Source: an uncultured Ruminococcus sp. (GTDB lineage: Bacteria > Bacillota > Clostridia > Oscillospirales > CAG-272). Taken from it: 15,080 nucleotides of DNA. Shown one piece after another: positions 1 to 6,801 of the stretch. The stretch's first letter is position 1. Every line of letters begins with the position of its first letter. Below the pieces are notes generated by a model. That model was not told the origin of the DNA. It searched no databases and worked only from the letters and a program-made list of their open reading frames with translations. The position numbers and the translations under genes are program-made. The stretch spans positions 1 to 15,080 of the forward strand of contig CACXCL010000060.1 in assembly GCA_902766115.1 (NCBI GenBank), in the 5' to 3' direction.

Positions 1-26
1 CGCTCTACCAAATGAGCTAAATCCGC
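1..26 (-). tRNA. Partial tRNA, cut by left window edge
   Basis: Read on the minus strand, the first 26 bases of a tRNA are present: acceptor 5' strand GCGGATT, the TA linker, D-stem GCTC/GAGC and D-loop ATTTGGTA. The anticodon lies beyond the window, so the amino acid cannot be read. It is the most distal visible gene of the Val-Asp-Phe tRNA operon, 3 bases after tRNA-Phe. Confidence 0.85.
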
Positions 27-29
27 ATA

Positions 30-102
<73 letters not shown>

Positions 103-135
103 ATCCCAGCCGTTGATTTTCGATCAAAGGCTGTG

Positions 136-212
136 TGGCGACCCGAAGGGGACTCGAACCCCTGACCTCTAGCGTGACAGGCTAGCGTTCTAACCAACTG
201 AACTACCGGGCC
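136..212 (-). tRNA. tRNA-Asp (anticodon GTC)
   Basis: This is a complete cloverleaf on the minus strand. The acceptor GGCCCGG pairs with TCGGGTC, the D-stem is GTTC/GAAC, the anticodon stem CTAGC/GCTAG with loop CTGTCAC (anticodon GTC), and the T-stem AGGGG/CCCCT. The discriminator is G. Unlike its two complete neighbours, this gene encodes its 3' CCA (complement of 136-138). Confidence 0.97.
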
Positions 213-233
213 GTAACACCGCGATCGCGGTAA

Positions 234-306
234 TGGAAACAACAGGGCTCGAACCTGTGACCCCCTGCTTGTAAGGCAGGTGCTCTCCCAGCTGAGCTAT
301 GCTTCC
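234..306 (-). tRNA. tRNA-Val (anticodon TAC)
   Basis: This is a complete 73-nt cloverleaf on the minus strand. The acceptor GGAAGCA pairs with TGTTTCC, the D-stem is GCTC/GAGC, the anticodon stem CCTGC/GCAGG with loop CTTACAA (anticodon TAC), and the T-stem ACAGG/CCTGT. The discriminator is A and no CCA is encoded. It is the first gene of the operon, about 40 nt downstream of the promoter at 348-376. Confidence 0.97.
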
Positions 307-347
307 CCATGGGCATGAACCCCTCCGCACATCTCGCGACGGATTGT

Positions 348-376
348 ATTATAGCATATAGGTTTTTTCTTGTCAA
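348..376 (-). promoter_or_regulatory. Consensus sigma-A promoter of the tRNA operon
   Basis: On the minus strand the -35 TTGACA (371-376) and -10 TATAAT (348-353) are both exact consensus and 17 bp apart. Immediately upstream of the -35, positions 377-410 are strongly A-rich on the minus strand, as in UP elements of stable-RNA promoters. Transcription would run toward tRNA-Val. The assignment rests directly on the sequence; promoter strength is inferred. Confidence 0.93.
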
Positions 377-508
377 CACCTTTTTTCTTTTTTTTGATAA
401 ATTCTTTTCCCGTTTCCGTGATACCTCTTTTTAACGCTCCATAACTTTTTGTGCCCGGCGCAACGCAGCCGACATATACTTTGATGAGGAGGAAACTTCT
501 CACGATCA

Positions 509-536
509 CGGGGAGGCGTCCCTTCCCCGAAGGAGG
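509..536 (+). promoter_or_regulatory. cotJA leader hairpin and Shine-Dalgarno
   Basis: Positions 509-516 pair with 522-529 (8 bp, one G-U, 5-nt loop). The hairpin ends one base before the Shine-Dalgarno AGGAGG at 531-536, which lies 12 nt upstream of the cotJA ATG. The base pairing is visible; any effect on translation is inference. I could not identify a convincing sporulation-sigma promoter in 411-508. Confidence 0.45.
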
Positions 537-548
537 AATCATAACAAA

Positions 549-914
549 ATGGCATACGAAAAAACAAGCGGAAATCCGCTGGACAGACTTGACGAGTCCA
601 TGCTCAGGATGATCCTGAGCGAGAACTTCGGCGGCGAGGTCCCCGCCGGAGCCGCCGGCGGAGGGCGTAACTCCGGCGCGACGCAGTCCGGCGGATGCGT
701 CAACAGCTCCCGGACCTGCCGAAACGGAACGGCGGGAGGATCTTTTAGGCTTCCCGCGCTGGAGGGAATGCCCCTCGCCATGGTCTACTCGCCACAGCAG
801 AAATGGGAGAACGTTTACGACCCCGAAAAGGGGCTTGAACGGGGAACGGTCTTCGCCGCTCTTGATCTCCCGTTCTATCCCGCCGCCTGCGCAGGATGCG
901 CGGGGCAGAGATGA
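549..914 (+). CDS. cotJA: Spore coat-associated protein CotJA
   Basis: This 121-residue protein is recognised from its C-terminal half: LAMVYSPQQKWENVYDP followed by a GTVFAALDLPFYP segment, matching the CotJA pattern of an aromatic/Gln motif and a Gly-Thr-hydrophobic-Pro-Phe motif. CotJA is a small inner-coat component of endospores, made in the mother cell and dependent on CotJC in Bacillus subtilis (established knowledge). The protein is longer than the usual roughly 80 residues because of a Gly/Ser/Ala-rich N-terminal stretch at about residues 28-66. It is the first gene of a three-gene cluster, 25 bp before cotJB. The ATG follows AGGAGG at a rather long 12-nt spacing. Confidence 0.86.
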   Translation: MAYEKTSGNPLDRLDESMLRMILSENFGGEVPAGAAGGGRNSGATQSGGCVNSSRTCRNGTAGGSFRLPALEGMPLAMVYSPQQKWENVYDPEKGLERGTVFAALDLPFYPAACAGCAGQR

Positions 915-939
915 CCGGGACGACGAAAGGAGAGCACGA

Positions 940-1194
940 ATGAACGATAAGAAATACCTGATGAAGCAGATCAGAGCGTATTCCTTTGCGGTGTACGAGG
1001 CGGCGCTTTACCTCGACGGGCATCCCGACGACAGCCGCGCCATGGAGTACTTCGAAAAGTGGAACGGCAAGCTCGCCGAAGCGACGGATAAGTATGAAAA
1101 ACGGTACGGACCGCTGACGATCTACGGCGCCGGCGGCAGGGACTGGCGATGGACAGCCGATCCGTGGCCCTGGGAATATGACAGCATGAGCTGA
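940..1194 (+). CDS. cotJB: Spore coat protein CotJB
   Basis: This 84-residue protein begins MNDKKYLMKQIRAYSFAVYE and contains YLDGHPDDSRAMEYFEKW and a C-terminal YGPLTIYGAG...WPWEY stretch, the typical CotJB composition (mostly helical, with an aromatic tail). A longer reading frame starts upstream at 835, but that part overlaps cotJA. The ATG at 940 is preceded by AAAGGAGA about 6 nt away and gives the usual family length of 80-90 residues. CotJB is a structural inner-coat protein of the endospore whose exact role is unknown. It sits between cotJA and cotJC, as in Bacillus and Clostridia. Confidence 0.92.
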   Translation: MNDKKYLMKQIRAYSFAVYEAALYLDGHPDDSRAMEYFEKWNGKLAEATDKYEKRYGPLTIYGAGGRDWRWTADPWPWEYDSMS

Positions 1195-1214
1195 AAACAG
1201 AAAGGAACTCTGAT

Positions 1215-1823
1215 ATGTGGATTTATGAAAGAAAACTCCAGTATCCGGTGAAAATCAAAAAGCCCGATCCAAAATACGCAAAGATCATAATCAGTCAGCT
1301 GGGCGGTCCGGACGGCGAGACCGGAGCTGCCAACAGATACCTGAATCAGCGGTACAGCATGCCCTATAAGGAGGTCGCGGGGATCCTGACCGACGTGGGG
1401 ACCGAGGAACTTGCTCACATGGAGATGATCGGCGCGATACTCAGTCAGTTGACCCGGGACCTCAGCCCCGAGGAGATAAAAAAGTCCGGTTTTGACGCCT
1501 ACTTTGTGGATCACACGGCGGGCGTTTATCCCGCGTCCGCGGCGGGAGTCCCCTTTGACGCCAAATATATCGGCGTGAAGGGCGATGTGATCGCGGATCT
1601 GAACGAGGACCTCGCCGCAGAGCAGAAGGCGAGAGTGACCTACGACAACCTGCTCCGCCTGATCGACGATCCCGACGTTTGCGCTCCGCTGAAATTCCTT
1701 CGCGAGAGGGAACTGGTCCACTACCAGCGCTTCGGCGACGGACTGCGGATCGCACAGGACAACATGGACTTCAGGAATTTCTACGGATACAATCCCGCCT
1801 TCGACAGAAAAAAGCCGAGATGA
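1215..1823 (+). CDS. cotJC: Spore coat protein CotJC, manganese-catalase family
   Basis: This 202-residue protein starts MWIYERKLQYPVKI and shows the ferritin-like manganese-catalase features: QLGGPDGETGAANRYLNQRY near residues 29-48, a TEELAHMEMIGAIL helix (about 64-77), and later EQKARVTYDNLL and ERELVHYQRFGDGL, supplying the paired Glu/His ligands expected for a di-manganese centre. Family knowledge: CotJC is a coat-localised Mn-catalase-like protein that probably removes hydrogen peroxide during spore formation. The length fits the family. AAAGGAA precedes the ATG. A strong terminator follows at once, so cotJABC is a closed unit. Catalytic activity itself is inferred. Confidence 0.95.
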   Translation: MWIYERKLQYPVKIKKPDPKYAKIIISQLGGPDGETGAANRYLNQRYSMPYKEVAGILTDVGTEELAHMEMIGAILSQLTRDLSPEEIKKSGFDAYFVDHTAGVYPASAAGVPFDAKYIGVKGDVIADLNEDLAAEQKARVTYDNLLRLIDDPDVCAPLKFLRERELVHYQRFGDGLRIAQDNMDFRNFYGYNPAFDRKKPR

Positions 1824-1829
1824 GGCGTG

Positions 1830-1870
1830 CCGCCTCGCGGATCAGATACCGCGGGGCGGTTTTTCTTTTT
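1830..1870 (+). terminator. Rho-independent terminator of cotJABC
   Basis: An 11-bp GC-rich stem, 1830-1840 pairing with 1849-1859 with one G-U, has an 8-nt loop and is followed by a T-rich run (1860-1870). It begins 7 bases after the cotJC stop codon. Confidence 0.93.
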
Positions 1871-1886
1871 CCCGCCCTCCCCGGAC

Positions 1887-1915
1887 TTGAAAAAAGAGCC
1901 GTCTTATGGTAAAAT
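1887..1915 (+). promoter_or_regulatory. Sigma-A promoter for the ABC exporter operon
   Basis: TTGAAA (1887-1892) and TAAAAT (1910-1915) are separated by exactly 17 bp, directly after the cotJ terminator. Transcription would begin near 1922. This decides the start of the next gene: the upstream ATG at 1906 lies inside the promoter spacer and would not be in the mRNA. Confidence 0.8.
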
Positions 1916-1959
1916 ATAAAAGATACGGAGAAGATAATACAACGTCCGGAGGACAACCT

Positions 1960-3696
1960 GTGAGATTGCTTGTGAAATACCTCAGAGGATACGGAAGAGA
2001 GACGGTGCTGAGCCCGCTTTTCAAGTTTCTTGAAGCGGTGTTCGAGCTCTTGATCCCTCTTGTCGTAGCGGGCGTCATCGACCGGGGGATCAACGCCGGA
2101 GACCGCGGATTCGTTATCCGTATGGTTTGCCTCATGATCCTGCTCGGCGCCGCGGGCTTCGGGCTCTCCGTTACGGGACAGTATTTTGCCGCAAAGGCAT
2201 CCGCGGGCTTCGGAACGGGGATCCGCGAGGCGATCTTCGGCAAGATCGAGGGAATGTCGTACAGTGACCTCGACGGGATAGGGATACCCACTCTCATAAA
2301 CCGTCTTACCGCCGACTCGAATCAGGCCCAGAGCGGTCTCAACATCCTGCTCCGTCTTGTTCTCCGTTCTCCGTTCATCATCGTCGGCTCCGCCGTTATG
2401 ACGTTCACCATAAACGTGCCCGTCGCGCTGATCTTCACCGCCACCATTCTTGTGCTGGCGGGCGTTATGCTGGCTGTGGTTCTGTCCTCCGTGCCGGTCT
2501 ACAGAAGATCTCAGGCCGCGCTGGACAGGGTCACCGAGCTGACGAGAGAAAATCTCACCGGCGTCAGGGTACTGCGCGCTTTCTGCCGCGAGGAGGAAGA
2601 AATAAAGGAATTCGACCGGGCTACCGGCAAGCTCGCCGGGCTCCAGCGGCTGGCGGGGCGCATTTCCGCCGTCATGAATCCCGCGACGTACGTCATAATC
2701 AACGCGGCGCTGATCATCCTGATCCGGGTGGGAGCCGTAAAAGTCAACACAGGCGTCATGACTCAGGGACAGATCATCGCCCTGTACAACTACATGGCGC
2801 AGATGCTGGTGGAACTGCTGAAGCTTGCAAATCTCCTCGTTATGCTGTCCAGATCCTACGCCAGCGCGGGCAGGATAGCCTCTCTTCTCGACACCGAAAC
2901 GGGCGAGACCGCGCCCGTCGCCTCCGGCGAGCAGGAAAAAAGAGAGGGCGCGCCCCGGGTAGAATTCCGCGACGTGTCCGTGAAATACGGCCGCAGCTCC
3001 GGAGAAGCCCTCAGCGGCGTGTCGTTCAAGGCGTATCCCGGCGACACCGTGGGGATCATCGGAGGCACCGGCTCGGGTAAAACGACCCTGGTTAATCTGA
3101 TACCGCGTTTTTATGACTGCACCTCCGGCGAGGTGCTGATAGACGGCGCGGATTCCCGCACTCTCGACATACGCGACCTGCGCATGAGGTGCGGCGTTGT
3201 TCCCCAGAAGGCGGTCCTCTTCAAGGGAACGCTGAGGGAAAACCTGTTGTGGGGCAACCCCTCCGCCACGGACGAGGAGATGCTGGACGCCCTCCGCCTC
3301 GCCGAGGCCGAGGAGGTCCTCGAAAAAACAGGCGGACTCGACGCTCACGTGGAGCAGTACGGAAAGAATCTCTCCGGCGGACAGCGGCAGCGCGTCACCG
3401 TCGCGCGTGCTCTTGTGCGACGTCCGGAGATCCTGATACTCGACGACAGCGGGTCGGCGCTGGATTACGCCACGGATGCGCGGCTGCGCTCATCCATCTC
3501 GTCGCTTGACTACCGACCGACAACCTTTATCATCTCGCAGAGGACGTCCTCCGTCATGAATGCCGATCTTATCGTCGTTCTCGAAGACGGAGAGGTCGTC
3601 GGCGCGGGCACGCACGGCGAGCTTTTAAAGACTTGCCCCGTCTACCGTGAGATTCACGACGTACAGTTCGGGGAAGGGGGTGACGACGGTGAATAA
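1960..3696 (+). CDS. ABC exporter half-transporter with degenerate ATP site
   Basis: This 578-residue half-transporter has an N-terminal six-helix exporter transmembrane domain (about residues 1-300) and a C-terminal nucleotide-binding domain. Walker A GGTGSGKTT is at about 368, the signature LSGGQ at 471-475 and Walker B ILILDDSG. The catalytic Glu after Walker B is Asp (residue 496), and the switch His is Gln (IISQR, residue 527). This pattern matches the non-canonical subunit of heterodimeric exporters such as TM287/288, LmrCD and BmrCD. GTG 1960 was chosen because GGAGG lies 7 nt upstream and the in-frame ATG 1906 lies inside the promoter. The gene overlaps its partner by 8 bp. The substrate is unknown; multidrug or lipid export is possible. 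Confidence 0.94.
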   Translation: MRLLVKYLRGYGRETVLSPLFKFLEAVFELLIPLVVAGVIDRGINAGDRGFVIRMVCLMILLGAAGFGLSVTGQYFAAKASAGFGTGIREAIFGKIEGMSYSDLDGIGIPTLINRLTADSNQAQSGLNILLRLVLRSPFIIVGSAVMTFTINVPVALIFTATILVLAGVMLAVVLSSVPVYRRSQAALDRVTELTRENLTGVRVLRAFCREEEEIKEFDRATGKLAGLQRLAGRISAVMNPATYVIINAALIILIRVGAVKVNTGVMTQGQIIALYNYMAQMLVELLKLANLLVMLSRSYASAGRIASLLDTETGETAPVASGEQEKREGAPRVEFRDVSVKYGRSSGEALSGVSFKAYPGDTVGIIGGTGSGKTTLVNLIPRFYDCTSGEVLIDGADSRTLDIRDLRMRCGVVPQKAVLFKGTLRENLLWGNPSATDEEMLDALRLAEAEEVLEKTGGLDAHVEQYGKNLSGGQRQRVTVARALVRRPEILILDDSGSALDYATDARLRSSISSLDYRPTTFIISQRTSSVMNADLIVVLEDGEVVGAGTHGELLKTCPVYREIHDVQFGEGGDDGE

Positions 3697-5446
3697 AACC
3701 GCGAGGAGAGCGGCGACCGTCAGGCGGATGCTCCGCTTCGTCAAGCCTTACGGATTTTCGTTCGTGATATCCCTTGTGACCGGCGCGGTCAGCGTCGCCG
3801 CTCTGATGTACATCCCGGTCCTGGTCGGGCGCGCCGTGGATATGATCGCAGGCGAGGGGAACGTGGACTTTTCCGGCGTGTCGGGAGTTCTCATACGTAT
3901 CGGCGCCGTTATCGCCGTGTCCGCCGTGTTCCAGTGGATCATGACCGCCCTGAACAACAGGATCACCTACAATGTGGTCCGCGATATGAGGCGGCAGGCG
4001 TTCGGGACCATCCAAGCGCTTCCCGTGTCGTATATCGACTCTCACAGCCACGGATCCGTGGTCAGCCGCGTCATCTCCGACGTGGACGTGATCTCGGACG
4101 GGCTTCTTCTGGGCTTTTCCCAGCTTTTCACGGGTGTGCTGACGATCGTCGCCACGCTCGTATTCATGATCCGGATCAATCCGGTCCTCGCCGCAGTCGT
4201 GGCTGTCCTCACGCCTCTGTCGCTGTTCGTTTCGCGGTTTGTCGCGTCGCGCACCTTCGGGTACTTCAGGGAACAGGCGGAGATATGCGAGGAGGAAACG
4301 GCGCTCGCAGAGGAGATCGTATCCTCGCAAAAGACAGTCAAAGCCTTCTCCATGGAAGACGGAGTGCGGGAGAAATTCCGCCAGGTGAACGGACGGCTTG
4401 AAAAAGCCACCGTCCGCGCGGTGTTCTTCTCGTCTCTCGTCAATCCCTCGACCAGGTTCGTCAACGGCTTCGTTTACGCAGTCGTGGCGCTCATAGGCTC
4501 TTTTATCGTTCTCGGCGACATCCCCGTATGGGCGCTGACCGTGGGCGGGCTTTCCAGCTTTCTCAGCTACGCCAATCAGTACACAAAGCCCTTCAACGAA
4601 ATATCGGGAGTCATCTCCGAGCTGCAGAACGCCATCGCGTGCGCCGCAAGGGTGTTTGAACTCATAGACGGCGAACGCGAGACGGAGAAGGTCGGCGGGG
4701 CAGGTCCTGAACGGGTAAGGGGAGACGTGGAGTTCCGTGATTTGTCGTTCTCGTACAAAAAAGACAAGCCGCTTCTCACCGGAGTGGATCTGTCCGTCGC
4801 GGCGGGACAGCAGATCGCCATCGTAGGACCGACCGGTTGCGGGAAGACCACCCTTATCAACCTGCTCATGCGGTTCTACGAGCCGGACGGCGGCAGGATC
4901 ACTCTCGACGGGGTGGATATACGAAGCATCTCCCGTCACCGGCTCAGATCAAACTACGGGATGGTGCTTCAGGACACGTGGCTCAAGAACGCGTCGGTCC
5001 GCGACAACATCGCCCTCGGCAAACCGGACGCCACCGACGAGGAGATAGTCGCGGCGGCGGAGGCGGTCCATGCACACAGTTTCATCAAGCGGCTTCCCGA
5101 CGGGTATAACACCGTCCTCGGAGAAGACGGAGGCAGCCTGTCCGCCGGGCAGAAGCAGCTTATCTCCGTGGCGAGAGTCATGCTGTGTCTGCCGCCCATG
5201 CTGATCCTCGACGAGGCGACGTCGTCCATCGACACCAGGACCGAAATGGAGATCCAGACCTCCTTTTCCCGGCTGATGAAGGGACGCACAAGCTTCGTCG
5301 TCGCGCACCGTCTCTCCACCGTCCGCGGAGCGGACCGGATTATCGTCATGCGGGAAGGCGACATCGTAGAATCCGGGACCCATCGCGAGCTCCTCGAGGC
5401 GGGTGGGTTCTACAGACATCTGTACGACAGTCAGTTCGCACATTGA
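3689..5446 (+). CDS. ABC exporter half-transporter, catalytic partner
   Basis: This 585-residue protein has the same architecture as its upstream partner. Walker A GPTGCGKTT is at about 380 and Walker B is LILDEATS with an intact catalytic Glu (509). The switch His is present in VVAHRLSTV (540), but the signature is LSAGQ (484-488) instead of LSGGQ. In a dimer with the upstream subunit, one ATP site would combine a normal Walker B/His with LSGGQ. The other would combine Asp/Gln with LSAGQ, the familiar one-active, one-degenerate site arrangement. GTG 3689 is preferred because a GGGGGT-type ribosome site lies about 8 nt upstream. The 8-bp overlap implies coupled translation. An in-frame GTG at 3647 is possible but lacks a ribosome site. 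Confidence 0.95.
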   Translation: MNKTARRAATVRRMLRFVKPYGFSFVISLVTGAVSVAALMYIPVLVGRAVDMIAGEGNVDFSGVSGVLIRIGAVIAVSAVFQWIMTALNNRITYNVVRDMRRQAFGTIQALPVSYIDSHSHGSVVSRVISDVDVISDGLLLGFSQLFTGVLTIVATLVFMIRINPVLAAVVAVLTPLSLFVSRFVASRTFGYFREQAEICEEETALAEEIVSSQKTVKAFSMEDGVREKFRQVNGRLEKATVRAVFFSSLVNPSTRFVNGFVYAVVALIGSFIVLGDIPVWALTVGGLSSFLSYANQYTKPFNEISGVISELQNAIACAARVFELIDGERETEKVGGAGPERVRGDVEFRDLSFSYKKDKPLLTGVDLSVAAGQQIAIVGPTGCGKTTLINLLMRFYEPDGGRITLDGVDIRSISRHRLRSNYGMVLQDTWLKNASVRDNIALGKPDATDEEIVAAAEAVHAHSFIKRLPDGYNTVLGEDGGSLSAGQKQLISVARVMLCLPPMLILDEATSSIDTRTEMEIQTSFSRLMKGRTSFVVAHRLSTVRGADRIIVMREGDIVESGTHRELLEAGGFYRHLYDSQFAH

Positions 5447-5460
5447 CGGAGGGCTGAAAC

Positions 5461-5808
5461 GTGAAGAAAGACAAAAACGGGTTCACACGCTCGAGAAATC
5501 CCGACAGCAGGCGATTCAAGCGCGACATGGCGCGCCATCTCGACGGCAGGTCGCTCAAATGCGTCACGGAAAAGATCGACGGAGTCGAGGAGATCGTCGG
5601 ACGGGGCGGAGCCATCGCCGTAAAAGACGACGAGCTTATCGTGCTCGGAGGACAGGACGTGGTGCTCCGCGCCAAAATACTGTCGATGAAGGCGTGGGAG
5701 CTCATGTCGCTGGAGGGCGTGGTCATAACGGCTCCCGACGAGGAGCACGGGGGAAAAGAGCGGACTGTCGTGGCGTACTACAGTTACTGGCGGACGCTGG
5801 ACAACTGA
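5461..5808 (+). CDS. Conserved-looking small protein of unknown function
   Basis: This 115-residue protein starts at GTG with GGAGGG about 7 nt upstream, 14 bp after the exporter gene, so it is very likely co-transcribed. Residues 1-30 are very basic (KKDKNGFTRSRNPDSRRFKR). Residues about 35-85 look like alternating beta strands, with GRGGAIAVKDDELIVLGG and AKILSMKAWELMSLEGVVIT. The strand pattern faintly recalls the YabP/YqfC sporulation fold, but similarity by eye is too weak for a name. There is no signal peptide or membrane segment. The charged first 30 residues might bind nucleic acid or membrane. Function is unknown. Confidence 0.8.
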   Translation: MKKDKNGFTRSRNPDSRRFKRDMARHLDGRSLKCVTEKIDGVEEIVGRGGAIAVKDDELIVLGGQDVVLRAKILSMKAWELMSLEGVVITAPDEEHGGKERTVVAYYSYWRTLDN

Positions 5809-5853
5809 CGGGAAGTCATAATTAAGCTTTGCCGCCGATCGGGAGGGTTCAAA

Positions 5854-6801
5854 ATGGATATACTTGTCGACGGGGAGCTGTCCGGGATGACGGTCAGGGA
5901 ATACCTGACCAAAAACCGCGGCTTTTCCTCCCGGATGATAAAAAAACTGAAGTTTTCAGAGGGCGGGATCCTGGTCAACGGCTCGTTCGTCACCGTGAGG
6001 TACGCGCTGAGAGAAGGGGACGTTCTGTCTCTTGCCACTGAGGACAGACCGGAGGACGTGAGCCCCTACACTCTCCCGGCGGAAATGGAGATCGGGATCA
6101 TCTACGAGGACGAATACGTGACCGCGGTGAACAAGCCCGCGGGGATGCCGTCCCACCCTTCCCACGGACACAGGCTTGACACGGTATCGAACGCCCTGGC
6201 GTATATCTACAGAGACAGAAACTACGTTTTCCGCCCCGTGAACCGGCTGGACCGGGACACCAGTGGATGCATGCTCACGTCCAACACCCGGGACGCGTCA
6301 TACAAAATGTACCGCGCCATGACGGAGGGAAAGATAAAGAAGACCTACGTCGCCGTCGCTGACGGTGTTCCGGAGGGCGGGGCAGGCGTGATAGACAAAC
6401 CGATCGGCAGATGCTCCACAAGCATCATCACGCGGCGGGTCACGGATAAAAACGATCCCGCCGGGAAGGAAGCCCTGACGGAATATCGCGTTCTGGCGGA
6501 GCAGGGCGGAAGATCGCTTCTTCTGCTTCGACCGCTGACCGGACGGACTCATCAGATAAGAGTACATCTTGCCTCCGTCGGCGCTCCCGTCACCGGAGAC
6601 GATATGTACGGCAAAAGGTCGGAGATGATAAAACGGCAGGCGCTCCATTGCGCGGTGACGGAATTTCCGCATCCCGCGGACGGCCGCATCATTACCGTGG
6701 CGGCTCCGCTTCCCGACGATATGGCGCGACTGACAAAAGAACTGTTTCCCGGATTCGACACGGACTCGGTGATAGAAAAGGAGGTATTCGGTGAAGACTG
6801 A
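5854..6801 (+). CDS. RluA-family 23S rRNA/RNA pseudouridine synthase
   Basis: This 315-residue enzyme isomerises uridine to pseudouridine in structured RNA. Residues 1-65 form an S4 RNA-binding domain (FSSRMIKKLKF...GILVNG). The catalytic domain begins with IIYEDEYVTAVNKPAGMPSHPS and carries RLDRDTSG with catalytic Asp133, then RPLTGRTHQIRVHLASVGAPVTGDDMYG. The usual His before RLD is Asn130, a minor variation. GGGAGG lies upstream of the ATG. It could modify 23S rRNA as RluD does, but the target position cannot be read from sequence. The last 11 bp overlap the next gene, so translation is probably coupled. Confidence 0.94.
   Translation: MDILVDGELSGMTVREYLTKNRGFSSRMIKKLKFSEGGILVNGSFVTVRYALREGDVLSLATEDRPEDVSPYTLPAEMEIGIIYEDEYVTAVNKPAGMPSHPSHGHRLDTVSNALAYIYRDRNYVFRPVNRLDRDTSGCMLTSNTRDASYKMYRAMTEGKIKKTYVAVADGVPEGGAGVIDKPIGRCSTSIITRRVTDKNDPAGKEALTEYRVLAEQGGRSLLLLRPLTGRTHQIRVHLASVGAPVTGDDMYGKRSEMIKRQALHCAVTEFPHPADGRIITVAAPLPDDMARLTKELFPGFDTDSVIEKEVFGED

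Noticed and set aside
473..480. CATATACT resembling a sigma-E -10 element upstream of cotJA
   Set aside because: It matches most of the consensus CATACAnT, but no ATA-containing -35 lies at the required distance, so I did not call a promoter.
488..500. 13-nt sequence GGAGGAAACTTCT shared with hairpin 1 at 12456-12468
   Set aside because: A single 13-nt match between two places in 15 kb is expected about by chance, and the cotJA site has no hairpin partner.
297..542. Minus-strand reading frame between the tRNAs and cotJA
   Set aside because: It runs through the tRNA promoter into tRNA-Val and has no family resemblance.
1771..3348. 525-codon reading frame antisense to the ABC exporter gene
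   Set aside because: It is a GC-rich shadow opposite a clear ABC transporter and resembles no protein family.
3569..4939. 456-codon reading frame antisense to the second exporter gene
   Set aside because: Its His/Asp/Arg-rich composition is typical of antisense to GC-rich coding sequence; the plus-strand gene is unambiguous.
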